64,000 nucleotides of DNA from NCBI GenBank assembly GCA_049724395.1, contig JAUGWO010000082.1, positions 1 through 64,000 on the forward strand, in the 5' to 3' direction. Of this stretch, positions 34,327 to 44,228 are shown in pieces. Under the pieces are notes generated by a model. It ran no database searches, had not been told where the DNA came from, and was given only the letters and a program-made list of their open reading frames with translations. This stretch comes from Spongospora subterranea f. sp. subterranea (Eukaryota; Endomyxa: Phytomyxea; Phytomyxea; Plasmodiophorida). Within the stretch, counting starts at the first letter, position 1. The number at the start of each line of letters is the position of its first letter. The position numbers and the translations under genes were made by a program.

Positions 34327-34764
34327 TTAACCTTCGTCGATTACGGTTTTGTCATGGCAACGGATGTGGCATGAATCGGATTCCATTGAATCCGCGCGGG
34401 TCAGGGCATAAACAACAGCCCTTGCAAACTTCACCGTTGATTGATTGCTTTGCGGTTGCTGGAAAAGTGCTCCGGTTTCTCTGGAGGCCATGAAGCTGCG
34501 TCCAGCAAATGGGGGATACTGACATTGTACAACATTGGGAACGGTTTTCAACTACACGGCAAGGTGTGTTGCTTGGATGTGAGTCGTGTTCACGACCAGA
34601 CCATGTCCTATGGCATTGCCCAAGTTATAATTCATGGGGCGCTTTCGGCACTGCTTGAACCAGCGAACATCTGCACGAGATCGGCATTTGATTGAAGGTG
34701 GAGCCCCAACTAAACAACAAAAAATCGGTAATTTGAACCAACACATTCTCCATGTTGTTGTCAT
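34327..34764 (-). CDS. Two-exon minus-strand gene fragment, unknown family
   Basis: Exon up to 34556 encodes RSRADVRWFKQCRKRPMNYN and LGNAIGHGLVVNTTHIQATH. A 60-nt intron (34555-34496, GTAGTT...ACGCAG) joins it in phase 2 to FMASRETGALFQQPQSNQST, followed by VKFARAVVYALTRADSMESD and a stop at 34327. The spliced product looks like ordinary globular protein and the intron fits the local size class. The 5' end is not resolved: an acceptor TTTAG near 34711 suggests at least one more exon. I do not recognise the family. Confidence 0.45.
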
Positions 34765-34830
34765 TGATCAAAGACATCGATGGGAAATAGAGAACCACGA
34801 TCACGATAACGGAATAGCGATGTACCGATA

Positions 34831-35392
34831 GTTTAACGGATATCCGATAATTTCATATGTTTTCTGGAATCGGTACCGTTGTTTACTTTACCTGTGCGTC
34901 TGAACCATTTGGCTTTTACACGTTCAAGACAGCGAAGCGAAGATCACAAATTTTGGCTAATCGGACATGCTGAATCATGTGTTGTGTCATTCTGGCAATA
35001 AATACGGGTTGTGTTTTATAGAATGCCAGATCGAGTAGTGATGGTTTAGTCTCATGTGGTTTAGTGATGGTCAACTAGATCTGGAAATATCACCGAATAA
35101 TGACCAATCGAATGCTCTGGGCAGACCTGTTCGGTTTGATCATCGTGGACAGGTCCAATGGGCGATTGTATCGAGTTGATGAGTAGTCCCTGATCTGGCA
35201 ATGATCCTGTTAATATTGTGTATATCGCCACATGTGAGATCCTCTCATGATCCACAATTGCACTGCTATCCCAATATCATCTATCAACACGAGCATGGTC
35301 AATAAACCAGTTCGGCTGAAAAAGTCGACAAAAACAGCCTGAAATCTGTCTAAAGGAGCAGCAAATGCAGTGATCGCCACTAGTTTATCAAT
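34831..35392. other. Intergenic, no gene seen
   Basis: Only a 64-codon minus frame (35061-35255) with no motif. Confidence 0.3.
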
Positions 35393-35680
35393 TCATTTCT
35401 GTAAAAGTTTGACGATCTCCGCGACATCTGAGGAACCGTTCACTTCCATCATCTGCATTGCCACCTCCAGTGCTGTTTCTCCATTAGCAATGATGGTGCG
35501 GCTGACGCCTTTTTTCAATAAATATTCAAAACCCCAGACTCTAAAAACAGTCAAACTAGCACAAAGAGGTTGACCAGCGACGATTTGACAAACTGAGTTT
35601 TTGAAACTGCCACATGGAGAGCAGTTTCCCCCTGACGGTTTTGAACGTTGACGATTGACCCCGCCGCATTTATAATATAT
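35393..35680 (-). CDS. Ankyrin-repeat protein, C-terminal exons
   Basis: Minus exon about 35680-35594 encodes VNVQNRQGETALHVAVSKTQ, an ankyrin consensus (G-TALH-A). A 53-nt intron (35593-35541, GTTTGT...TTTAG) joins in phase 2 to VWGFEYLLKKGVSRTIIANG and ETALEVAMQM, a second repeat, ending ...AEIVKLLQK and stop at 35393. Upstream sequence becomes an AT-rich near-palindrome (about 35668-35710), so the 5' exons are missing or lie further away. Ankyrin modules mediate protein-protein contacts; the partner is unknown. Confidence 0.65.
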   Translation of the reverse strand: MYYKCGGVNRQRSKPSGGNCSPCGSFKNSVCQIVAGQPLCASLTVFRVWGFEYLLKKGVSRTIIANGETALEVAMQMMEVNGSSDVAEIVKLLQK

Positions 35681-37139
35681 TGAATATAATTGAAATATTC
35701 AATATATGTAGTAATTCTGTGAGATCTCGATCAGACTCTTTGAGACATTAACATGTTATAGCGATGGTCACAACCACTATCATCAAGTAATTTGCTCTTT
35801 TGTTATCTTTGTCGATGGTTTACAAATATCAAGAAATGTAAATCGATCATGTTCATTGTGTTGAATGCCACCAATGTCATCACAGCATTTTCAGCACATT
35901 TGGTTCATTACAAAGTCGATTCTTTAAATTATTTCATTAAAACCATTGAGGCGAAACTCCCTGGCCATGGCCTTTCACATCACCGTCATCAATGTCCAAT
36001 GCGTTATATCACATTTTCATCATGTCCATTGCAGTCAATTAGTAGAATACACTTCCAAGGTGAACAGTTCAGTATCTTTACAATCAACTAGAAGACTCTG
36101 AAATCCTTTTATCTAGATTGGTGGTGATTTCTCACAATTAAGGTAAATCACCAAACCATCAATAATCAATACGAACTGATCAAAATTCGTCACAACGCCT
36201 AGCGAGACTATTGAAGGTTTTCCATGTAATGAAATCATATGACAACGTTCTTTGTTTTCAGACAGACAAAATGACAACCGAGCCAAACCACGACTCTATT
36301 ATGATATTGTTCAAGATTATTATTGTTCTATTCCTTAATAGTTTGCAGGTCCGATCTCACGTTGGGTTACTGGGGTCGTCGCCAAACGTTTTCCAGTTGC
36401 CTGAACCATGTCCCGTTGTGATGCAGTTTCGCACGCCAATTTGGTGCTCATTAAGATCATTGAATATATCGCAATGATGTCCAGTCTATTGTGGGGGGTC
36501 CTTGCTCGCTTTTAAGTGATTATGGTTGTCGAATCAATTCCGGTTCTGTATCTGATTTTGTTGATGATGTTGATTATAGTTTTCGATGAAGACTGAAAAA
36601 TGATCTGGACCCTGTGGACATTGTTTTCAAAGGCCAGGCTGAATGTTTAATCAATCAGCGTCATCGTTATCGTTTCAGAGGCGGATCATCGATTCTTAAT
36701 TTGAGGATCTATTGGTTAATTTAGAATCTTTATCGGTTTCTTTTTTATTTTAATTGTTTTCTGGGCCTCATTTCAGGGCAGAGACGCTGCACAATTTTAT
36801 TTGAATCTTGTTTGATGTTTTCTTCAATGGTTGGTGTAATTGATATGTTCAAGTTGTAACGCAGAAATTGTTTTGTTGAGGATTTTCGGGCTCGAGTTAT
36901 TGCTTGGATTATGATTAATAAACTACAAACAGTTCATGCAACGCTATGGCTTTTTGTGCTTAGAGTGAACCATTGACCCGAGACCCGATGCTGTCGTTAT
37001 CGTTTATCATTCTGCTGATTGTACTTTTGAACATGGCTTCGAAATACTCAAGCACGGTGAGAGATTGTTTTCAAAAGCGTAAATATAACGTCAGAAGCTT
37101 TTGCAGTTTTCATTAGTCTCGTAATGCAATTCACGTTGT
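35681..37139. other. AT-rich region without a confident gene
   Basis: A plus frame at 36211-36477 has a hydrophobic stretch (ILFKIIIVLFLNSLQVRSHV) resembling a signal peptide followed by a Cys/Pro-containing segment (LPEPCPVVMQFRTPIWCS); it could be a small secreted-protein exon but has no recognised relatives. The rest is AT-rich without repeats I could define. Confidence 0.3.
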
Positions 37140-38437
37140 GCATATTCAGATTGCAGCGATCCAGTTCTGATAATAATGACTGTGGACGCTCATCGCTTCG
37201 TTTTTGCGGTTGGCGCTGAATATCACATTTCCATGTTTTGTGTTATTGTGAACAGTTGCAATAGTTCAAGATTCGTTTATTGATGCTGACAATGACGATT
37301 CCGTTTCTGTCTCTGCATTTTTTTATATTGTATTGAGGCCATTTTGCTGATTCCGTTCTGACGTCAATTAGGCAAAATGAAGATGCGTTTTCTGTCAATA
37401 CTGCTCGAATCCATGTTATTATTGATTGAATTGCATGCTCTACGTCTAACGGTCGTTCTTTCAAAAATTCAGTTAACCAGATTCAATATTGGCCTTCAAA
37501 CTTTCGAATTGAGGCTCAGTGGGCCATATTTGCGGGTGCCGTCGAATATTCGTACTATCATCACATTTTAATGTTTTATGTCATTGTGAACAGTTGGAAT
37601 AGTTGACAATTCGTGTATTGATGCTGCAATTGAAGATTCCGTTTCTTTTTCTGCAAATTCGTAATTCTGTTGATGGCTTTATCTGAACTCGTTTTTCGTT
37701 ACATTGGTCAAATTCAAATGCTTTTTCGTAAGTAATGCTCTAATGAATGTTATTATTTACTAGGCAGCATGATGTATGTCAAACGATCGTTGGATTTTAT
37801 TACAGCTATTCAGATTCAAGATTGGTTTCAAGATTCAAGTCAATGCTCTGTGAGTCATTTTTGAGGGTGCAGTCGAATTTCGTACTATTATCGCATTTTA
37901 ATGCTTTATGTCATTGTGAACAGTAGGAATAGTTGACAATTCGTGTATTGATGCGGCAATTGAAGATTGCGTTTCTTGTTCTGCAATTTCGAAGATTCTG
38001 TTCATGACCTTATCTGAACTCGATTTTGTCGTTACATTGGTCAAATTCAAATGCTTTTTCGTAAGTAATGCTCGATTGAATGTTATTATTGATTTGGTAG
38101 CATGCGGTATGTCAAACGGTCGTTTGATTGAATTCAATAACAGCTATTCATATTTGAGATTGGTTTCAAGATTCATGCCAATGCTCTGTGCGTCGTTTTG
38201 AAGGTGCCATCGAAATTCGCACTATTATCACATTTTGATGTTTTATGTCTTTGTGAACAGTTGTAATAGTTGGCAATTCGTGCTTAGATGCTGTGATTGA
38301 AGATTCGGATATGAGTTCTTACATTTCCAAGAATTTATTGATGGCTTTATCTAATTCTGTTTTTGACGCTACATTGGTCAAATTCAAATGCTTTTTCGTA
38401 TGTACTGTTCGAATGAATGTTATTTTTGATTGAGAAG
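37140..38437. repeat. ~335-bp AT-rich tandem repeat, about four copies
   Basis: The marker TTGTGAACAGT recurs at about 37248, 37586, 37916 and 38253 (spacings 338, 330, 337). Each unit also carries GAAGATTNCGTTTCT, GGTCAAATTCAAATGC and TGAATGTTATTATTGATT. The second and third copies are most alike; the last is interrupted by the LINE. A related start of the unit (ATTGCAGCGATTCATGTCTG) occurs near 58200. Confidence 0.85.
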
Positions 38438-41004
38438 CGGCCGCAGGGCGTGGCGGTGGTGGTGCCGGTCGGGCGTTCTTGGCCGAATGGATTGGTGGTC
38501 GGCAATTCGGTCGGGCGCCGGGGTCGCTTCCGGAGAAGGAGCGAGATCTGGGTGTGGTCGGCAGAGATGGTGACGGCGAGTCGCGCGACGTCGCTGCAGA
38601 CTACGCGGATGTTGGTGTGGGCGGCGACGAGCGCAGGCAGGTCGGTCAGGGACCGGAATGTGGCGCCGGGAACCTGGGCGATGGGGTCGTGCATATCCTC
38701 CTTGAAGTTGATAGCGCAATCGCCGCCTGCGGGTCGGGTTTGCGGTCCTGGCAGCAGCACAGGGCTTTCATCTTGAAGATGGCTAGCCCCATGGCTTCAA
38801 CTTTTCGCTGGAGCGCGCTGTCGTTGACTGGTGACTGGACTTGGCGGGCTCGAGATCGCCACGATCTGGGCCCAGTTGGGTGGCCGTCGTGAATGGGGAT
38901 CGGGCAGCGGCTGTAGGCTGCATCAAGTGCGTCTTTGGAGAGGATGAATGGCACCATCTCGACGATCTGGCTGTCCGGGTCGTTATCGGTGATTGTCGTT
39001 TGTCGCTGTGCCATGTTGGGGTGGAACTCTTCGCCTATCAATTCGCGTACCTGCCTGCACCGACAAATGTGATATCTGGATACCATAAACTGACCGTTGC
39101 AACCTTTGCAGGGATATCGGGCGCCGGGTATGCGGTTGCACATCCATCGGCAGAGTTCGGAGACGTTCTGGCCAGAGAGTTGGGCGAGCGGGTGCGGCCG
39201 GTTGTAATCCTGTCGTTGTAGGCGCATTAGCTTGTCGTGCCAGGAGGCGGCTCGGATGGCGGAGGCAATGGCGCTGGTCTGGAATCGCTGCTTGAGGGCT
39301 GGATCTGGGCGCCGTGGCAGATCGTTGAGCGGGTTCGCGGCGGCCTGTGCATATTCCTGCTCGAACCGGCGAATGATGGTCTGCGCGGCGCGGTTGATTG
39401 AGCATCGGCGCCAGGCGGTCGCCAACAGGCTGTCTTGTGTGGTTGAGGCTGTTCGGAATACGGTTGGCGCGAGCAGGTTTCGCTCCGGTCCATGTTGGCA
39501 GGCTTGCACATCCTGGCTTCGAAGCGAAGTCGGAGCTGCGTCTAGCGGGTTCTGGCCGGCACCAGACAGGCGAGTCGGAGCATGAGATAGTTCCCGCGGT
39601 CTGAGCTGAGACATCTGCCCAGGTATTTGGAGATCAGGCGGTCGATTGCTTCAAGTGCGGCCGGCCGGTGGGTGGTGATGGCCATTTCGTACTCGATGCG
39701 GGATCTTCCGAAAACAGCAATGATCCTGGCCGTCGTGGCGAATGAGATGGCGGAAATCTCGAACGTCTGCAGTTGCTGAATGCCGAACAGGGCTCCATCG
39801 GCCTGTCGGATTCTATCGCTAAGCTGGGTGCCATGGGCGATCTTGCCGTTCACGACCTTCACGCCTGGGCAGGGGTTGGTCGGCCAAGGAGAGTGTGGGC
39901 CAGTTGGATCGCATCGGCAACGAGACTACCGATTTCTTCACATTATGGGAATAAAAGTGGCTCCGGGCATAGTCTTGCGCTGCGTTTAGCATGTCTTGCA
40001 TTGCCTGTTGATCCCAGTGGAATAGTGTCTGATCGTCGGCGTACATCAGGCATGGGATAACGACCCCCTTGAGAGATGGGCAGCCGCGATTTCCGCATGC
40101 TTCTTGAAGTCGGGCGGGCAGATCGTCGACGAGTACGTTGAACATGTCGGGGCTCAGGACATCGCCCTGTGGGACGCCAACGGCGGCCTTGACGGGCGAC
40201 GACCCCTTGTCCGTCAAGGCGCACGACGACGGAGCAACAGTCGAAAAATGATTGTAGGACGCCGATCAGGTGGCGATCAGCACCGCGGGTTGTGAGTTTC
40301 TGCCAGATCAGCGCGCGAACAGCACGATCATATGCCTTGCTGATATCAAGCGGCATTGCCGTCAGAGGTTTGCCCAGCCGTTCGTACCGATGGGTGAGTT
40401 CGTCGGCAACGAAGACGGCGTTGACCGCCCCGGTGCGCGGTTGGAAGCCGGTTTGGAGGATGTGATGCTAGATCAGGCCCCGGCTTCGCAGAATCTGTCG
40501 GACGCTCAGCTCGTAGACCTTCTTGAGATGGCATTGGAGCGCGATGCCTCTCCAGTTGGCGGCAAGGTGCAGGTCGGTTCCTTTCTTCGGGATCGGCGTC
40601 ATGACGGCCCGTTGCCAGACGGTCGGGGTGACCTGATGGGCGTAGAGCGTTTGGAACATGTGCAAAAGGACGGCGGCTGGTTCTGGCACGCATTTGAACA
40701 GATCGGCCGGCAGGTTGTCCGGGCCAATGGCCTTTCGCCACTGCAGGCGACGGATTGTGGCGGTCAGCGTATCTACTGAGAAGGCATCGGTTTCGCAGTG
40801 ATCGAGGTCGCTGACGGGTTTGCGAGCCGAGGAGAATGGGGCAATGGGGGTGCCGGCATCTGCTGTAAACAGCTGCTGGTAGAACTCTCCGAAGTCCTGC
40901 AGGCTGGGGCGTGTCGTGTTGGTGACTGCGTCTGGCGCAGGTCTCCAGGGCCGACTTGACCGTCGAGATGATGAACGAGTCGGGCAGGGAGCCGATAATT
41001 GCCA
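38438..41004 (-). mobile_element. LINE (non-LTR retrotransposon), 5' truncated
   Basis: On minus, pieces of one reverse-transcriptase gene follow each other: ATIRRLQWRKAIGPDNLPAD (about 40750), the palm with PLDISKAYDRAVRAL (motif A, about 40340), GVPQGDVLSPDMFNVLVDDL (motif B, about 40180) and CLMYADDQTLF (motif C, about 40040). A C-terminal region with a Cys/His knuckle, CKGCNGQFMVSRYHICRC (about 39090), follows. At least three or four frame changes separate them. No endonuclease domain lies upstream; the element stops at about 41005, so it is 5' truncated, as is usual for LINEs. No poly(A) tail is evident at 38440. The sequence is GC-rich compared with its AT-rich left flank. Confidence 0.8.
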
Positions 41005-41936
41005 CGGCCGCGATATTCTGACATCGGGCATTACGGGCGAATCGTTAAACGCCTATATTTATATGGGGCCAATCTACTATCAGAAGCTTAAACACGTGGT
41101 AAATCCATTTTGAGTACTTCGTGGCTTCTGATTTTTGTGGATTTCAACTCGATTGAAATCCATATTGTTTCGATCAACTGTTATGTTGTGACTCAATCTT
41201 TCATATTTTAGGTAATGGACTTGATCGACGTCCCCGGTCCACGTGATGTCTCATTGGCTATGGTGCCTCGATGCTTTTACAAGAGGTATGCCGATTACCC
41301 TTGTTTTGGTCGTTGATGTTTCAGTTTTGTATTTGACGGTCAATGAAACCGCCAACCACCTTTGTTCTTTTGATATTTCGCTGGGTGTGTATCAGTCCCC
41401 TAAATGATCACGTTTTTCACTCATTGATTACTAAAGGTTATCGTGTCAGAATTAGTCTGAGGCTGCAATGTCTAATTTCTTCGGCTACTACTTTTTTTTT
41501 CTCATAATAACATTCATTCGAGCATGTGCCTACCGCGTGTTTCGAGCACCTATTTTTTTTCATGCTTGAGTTTCTGACAATTTCCATTTGTACTGTTGAT
41601 TTCCACAGAGGCTTATGTTGTCATCGGATAAGTTTGCGGTTTGCGTTTGCCAACAATGGGGCTTATTGGGATACCGAGATCGTGCCGGGATCCTGCATTG
41701 CGCTTATTGCCAGACTGGCGATCATGAATGTCCAGCTCGGTATTGTCTGTAGAGGATATAGGTTGTCAATTTGCAGACACCGTATGCTTGTAAGCTGCTA
41801 TTTCAGGAGCTTCAGGCAATGAATATTGCCCCGAAACTCTACCTGGAAGATGTAGGCAAAGCCCTTACATTTACTCAGATTATCTACTTCTTTATCAAGT
41901 ACTTAGTTCAATAAATCTACCTGTCAATCATTTTTA
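41005..41936 (+). pseudogene. RPC2-like: C-terminal remnant of RNA polymerase III subunit RPC2
   Basis: Exon-like pieces on plus read GRDILTSGITGESLNAYIYM and GPIYYQKLKHVV (about 41007-41097), a degraded VMD...GPRDVSLAMVP (about 41212), MLSSDKFAVCVCQQWGLLGY and RDRAGILHCAYCQTGDHE (about 41614-41730), then [20 protein letters not shown] (about 41778-41840). These follow the order of the last 140 residues of Pol III RPC2 (TSGITGE/IYYQKLKHM, zinc ribbon, [16 protein letters not shown]). The strictly conserved RARGPR-...-GEMERDC block is missing, one zinc-ribbon Cys is lost and stops lie between pieces. The first about 1000 residues are absent; the left neighbour is a LINE. It is probably a dead fragment. 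Confidence 0.75.
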
Positions 41937-42796
41937 ACAACATTGACTTCGTCGTGTTCGATGTTCACATATGTCAGGGGATTAATGAACAGTAATGCTT
42001 GGGTAATTAGACGTTGTCCGAAATGAGCATTTGCCCAGTTCGGACGGAATGCTTGAGTCGTTTATTGAAAATATTTGATGAGTCATGAACCAAATCGAGT
42101 AGAAAGTTTCATGACAGTATCCCCCGGGGCGAATAAGCTATATTGCCTTTCTGATACGACAGTTATGGGGTCAAACGCATCTCGGACGGCGACCTAGTTG
42201 AACAGAGCCCGATCACGGCGCCGGTCACAATCGTTAATCTGTCGTCTGGTACAGAGAACGTAATTCCTCATGGAATTTGGATCTCATTTTGCCTGGAACA
42301 TTAATAATCAGTAAACAGTGGTGTTCTTCAACGGGATCATCTTTTTATCGACGATTAACACCAGTTTCTTCTCATTCAAGAACGTTTCTCCAAAACCCAA
42401 TTATCATCTGGTGTTCAGAGCGCCCCCCAATACTGCGGGCCATAATCGATCGACGACGGCCTGTTTTCGGTATCTATCGGTGGGTAATTCCCTTGTTCTG
42501 ATGACGATCGGCAGAATTCAATATGGGTCTGTTACTATCACGATCAAGGCCCAGTCGGATGACGACCGAATTCGGTGGTTGGTGGTCACTCCGGCCGTGA
42601 GTAGCGCCATGATCTCGCCCCAGCTATCATCGGGCGCTACAGTCAAGTCAGTGAACATCACCTACCGCCCTATTCCTTGAACCGTCAGGTGGAAATATCT
42701 GATCCCGCGGCAAGTACAGAAAAGACCCCAACCAGCTAAATTATGTATTATTGACGGTGTATATTTCGACCATGATCCTGGTTCGACGAACACACA
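41937..42796 (+). other. Possible small multi-exon gene, unassigned
   Basis: Two protein-like stretches occur on plus: SYGVKRISDGDLVEQSPITA with PVTIVNLSSGTENVIPHGIW (about 42158-42285), and RIQYGSVTITIKAQSDDDRI with RWLVVTPAVSSAMISPQLSS (about 42512-42625) ending in a stop at 42680. A potential intron around 42286-42314 could separate them, but I could not fix its ends. Beta-strand-rich composition; no family recognised. Confidence 0.3.
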
Positions 42797-43129
42797 TCAA
42801 TGTATTGGCGGGTCTGCCGTATTAGCGAACTGGTCCGGGCCAGGTTTACCCCTGATCTTGTTGAACAGCGGTTTGAACATGGAAATCATTTGCCCCAGAG
42901 ATCCTGAGTTGGAGCCGCCATGGCCGGACTGGCCCATCCCGTTGTATTGCGAATTGGGCGATCCCGGTCGGTTCCCAGCGCCATGGTTCGCCGACGCTAT
43001 GCCCGGCCTGTCTCGTTCGTACCGTCTGCCGCCGCCTGCGCCATGGTTCCCGTTGTTGATCGTGTAAATGATCGCCCCCGTACTCAACAGGATCAATGTC
43101 GAGAGCGCTACAAACTGCCATGCGTCCAT
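42797..43129 (-). CDS. Small single-pass membrane protein with Gly/Asn-rich tail
   Basis: A 110-residue frame starts at ATG 43129. MDAWQ is followed by a strong transmembrane helix (FVALSTLILLSTGAIIYTI), then a Gly/Asn/Arg-rich linker and a C-terminal amphipathic-looking stretch (LGQMISMFKPLFNKIRGKPG). An upstream in-frame ATG at 43210 is possible but would overlap the divergent neighbour. Composition recalls small organelle-membrane assembly factors, but I recognise no family. The opposite strand also has open frames, so coding is likely but not certain. Confidence 0.5.
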   Translation of the reverse strand: MDAWQFVALSTLILLSTGAIIYTINNGNHGAGGGRRYERDRPGIASANHGAGNRPGSPNSQYNGMGQSGHGGSNSGSLGQMISMFKPLFNKIRGKPGPDQFANTADPPIH

Positions 43130-43155
43130 AGATTTAAATAGAACCACTTTCTTAA

Positions 43156-43491
43156 ATGACAACAAATCTCCCCGACACTTCGGGTCAAAAAAAGGTTCCA
43201 TCAACCCCAATCGCTAAATTCGTTGACCCGGTCAGCGTGTCACGAGTGGTCGAGACCGTTGCGATTGATCAGCCTCAGGACGAACATGTGAAGGGGGAAC
43301 TCGTCGCTGCCGACAATCAATCTGCTAATTTATTGGCCTGTGCACAGAATGTTATGGTACTCGGGATGACGAAACAATGGGAAAGTGATCGTGCGCGGTT
43401 GGTTATTGACGAGAACGCGGTCGCAAGATGCCACGGTTTTTATGAGGATATCGTCGGTCGCGAAACACACAGTTTGGCTGTCTACAACTAA
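43156..43491 (+). CDS. Hypothetical protein, divergent from the small membrane protein
   Basis: A 111-codon frame opens at ATG 43156, only 26 bp from the start of the minus-strand neighbour. Its composition is ordinary and hydrophilic with a helical middle (HVKGELVAADNQSANLLACA, WESDRARLVIDENAVARCHG). The last residues before the stop may be intronic: GTCGGTCGCG...ACAAAG at about 43454-43497 could lead in frame to IGGQFRGKIRERLEI. I recognise no domain. Further frames at 43545-43793 and 43753-43956 may be later exons. Confidence 0.45.
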   Translation: MTTNLPDTSGQKKVPSTPIAKFVDPVSVSRVVETVAIDQPQDEHVKGELVAADNQSANLLACAQNVMVLGMTKQWESDRARLVIDENAVARCHGFYEDIVGRETHSLAVYN

Positions 43492-44120
43492 ACAAAGATC
43501 GGTGGACAATTTCGTGGGAAGATCAGAGAGAGACTTGAAATCCGGTGATCGATATACTTCAGCTGTGTTGTTCTCTTGACCTGGCGAATGCCATTGGTTT
43601 TCGCCACTTTGTGAAAACGTCTCAAACGCAAGTGTCTCGTGTTTGTTCATCGTGTTTTACGCGGATCACAGACACTGCCAACGGCATTGTTCTCAATGGT
43701 TCGGCGATCGATCGTATAAGCGGAGGAACCCCTCTCCCGTTCTCGCTCTTCAATGATTCACCAAACACGAGCATCGATCACTGCAGCAACTAACAGGGCA
43801 TTCAATCAATATTCCTGTACTACGACATGGACGAATAAGCGAACCGGCGTTGCTGCTGCCACTTATCCCACCAACAGTAAATTTGGCTATCGGACTCACA
43901 CTACAAACGGTTGGATTAATCAAAACAATACAGGGAACAGTGACAACAATCAATAATCTCATCCTCTCTGCCCATCAAATAAAATCCTCATTCCATCCTG
44001 TTTGCCCATTAGTTATAATATATGGATAGAGAGCAGATTCTACTAAGGACCGAGATTATTGATTGTTGTCGCTATTTTCTGTTTTGTTTTGAACTAATCC
44101 AAACGTTTGAAGTGTGTGTC
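43492..44120. other. Possible downstream exons, unassigned
   Basis: Plus frames 43545-43793 (TDTANGIVLNGSAIDRISGG) and 43753-43956 (Asn/Thr-rich) look protein-like but could not be spliced confidently to 43156-43491. Confidence 0.25.
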
Positions 44121-44228
44121 TAAACGAACGTATATGATTGAAGAAGTGATTTTTATTCGACAACATCCGTTTGGGACTTGATCGTAAGCCGTAAAACACA
44201 CTATGAGTGAGCCGTTGATGTTCCAACA
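44121..44228 (-). repeat. Copia LTR, left copy (3' LTR)
   Basis: Matches 48159-48267 with few differences (shared core CGAACGTATATGATTGAAGA). Confidence 0.8.

Noticed and set aside
38420-39405. Long plus- and minus-strand frames overlapping the LINE (for example 38479-38892, 39232-39585)
   Set aside because: The GC-rich sequence leaves many frames open by composition; the LINE motifs are all in the minus frames used for the call.
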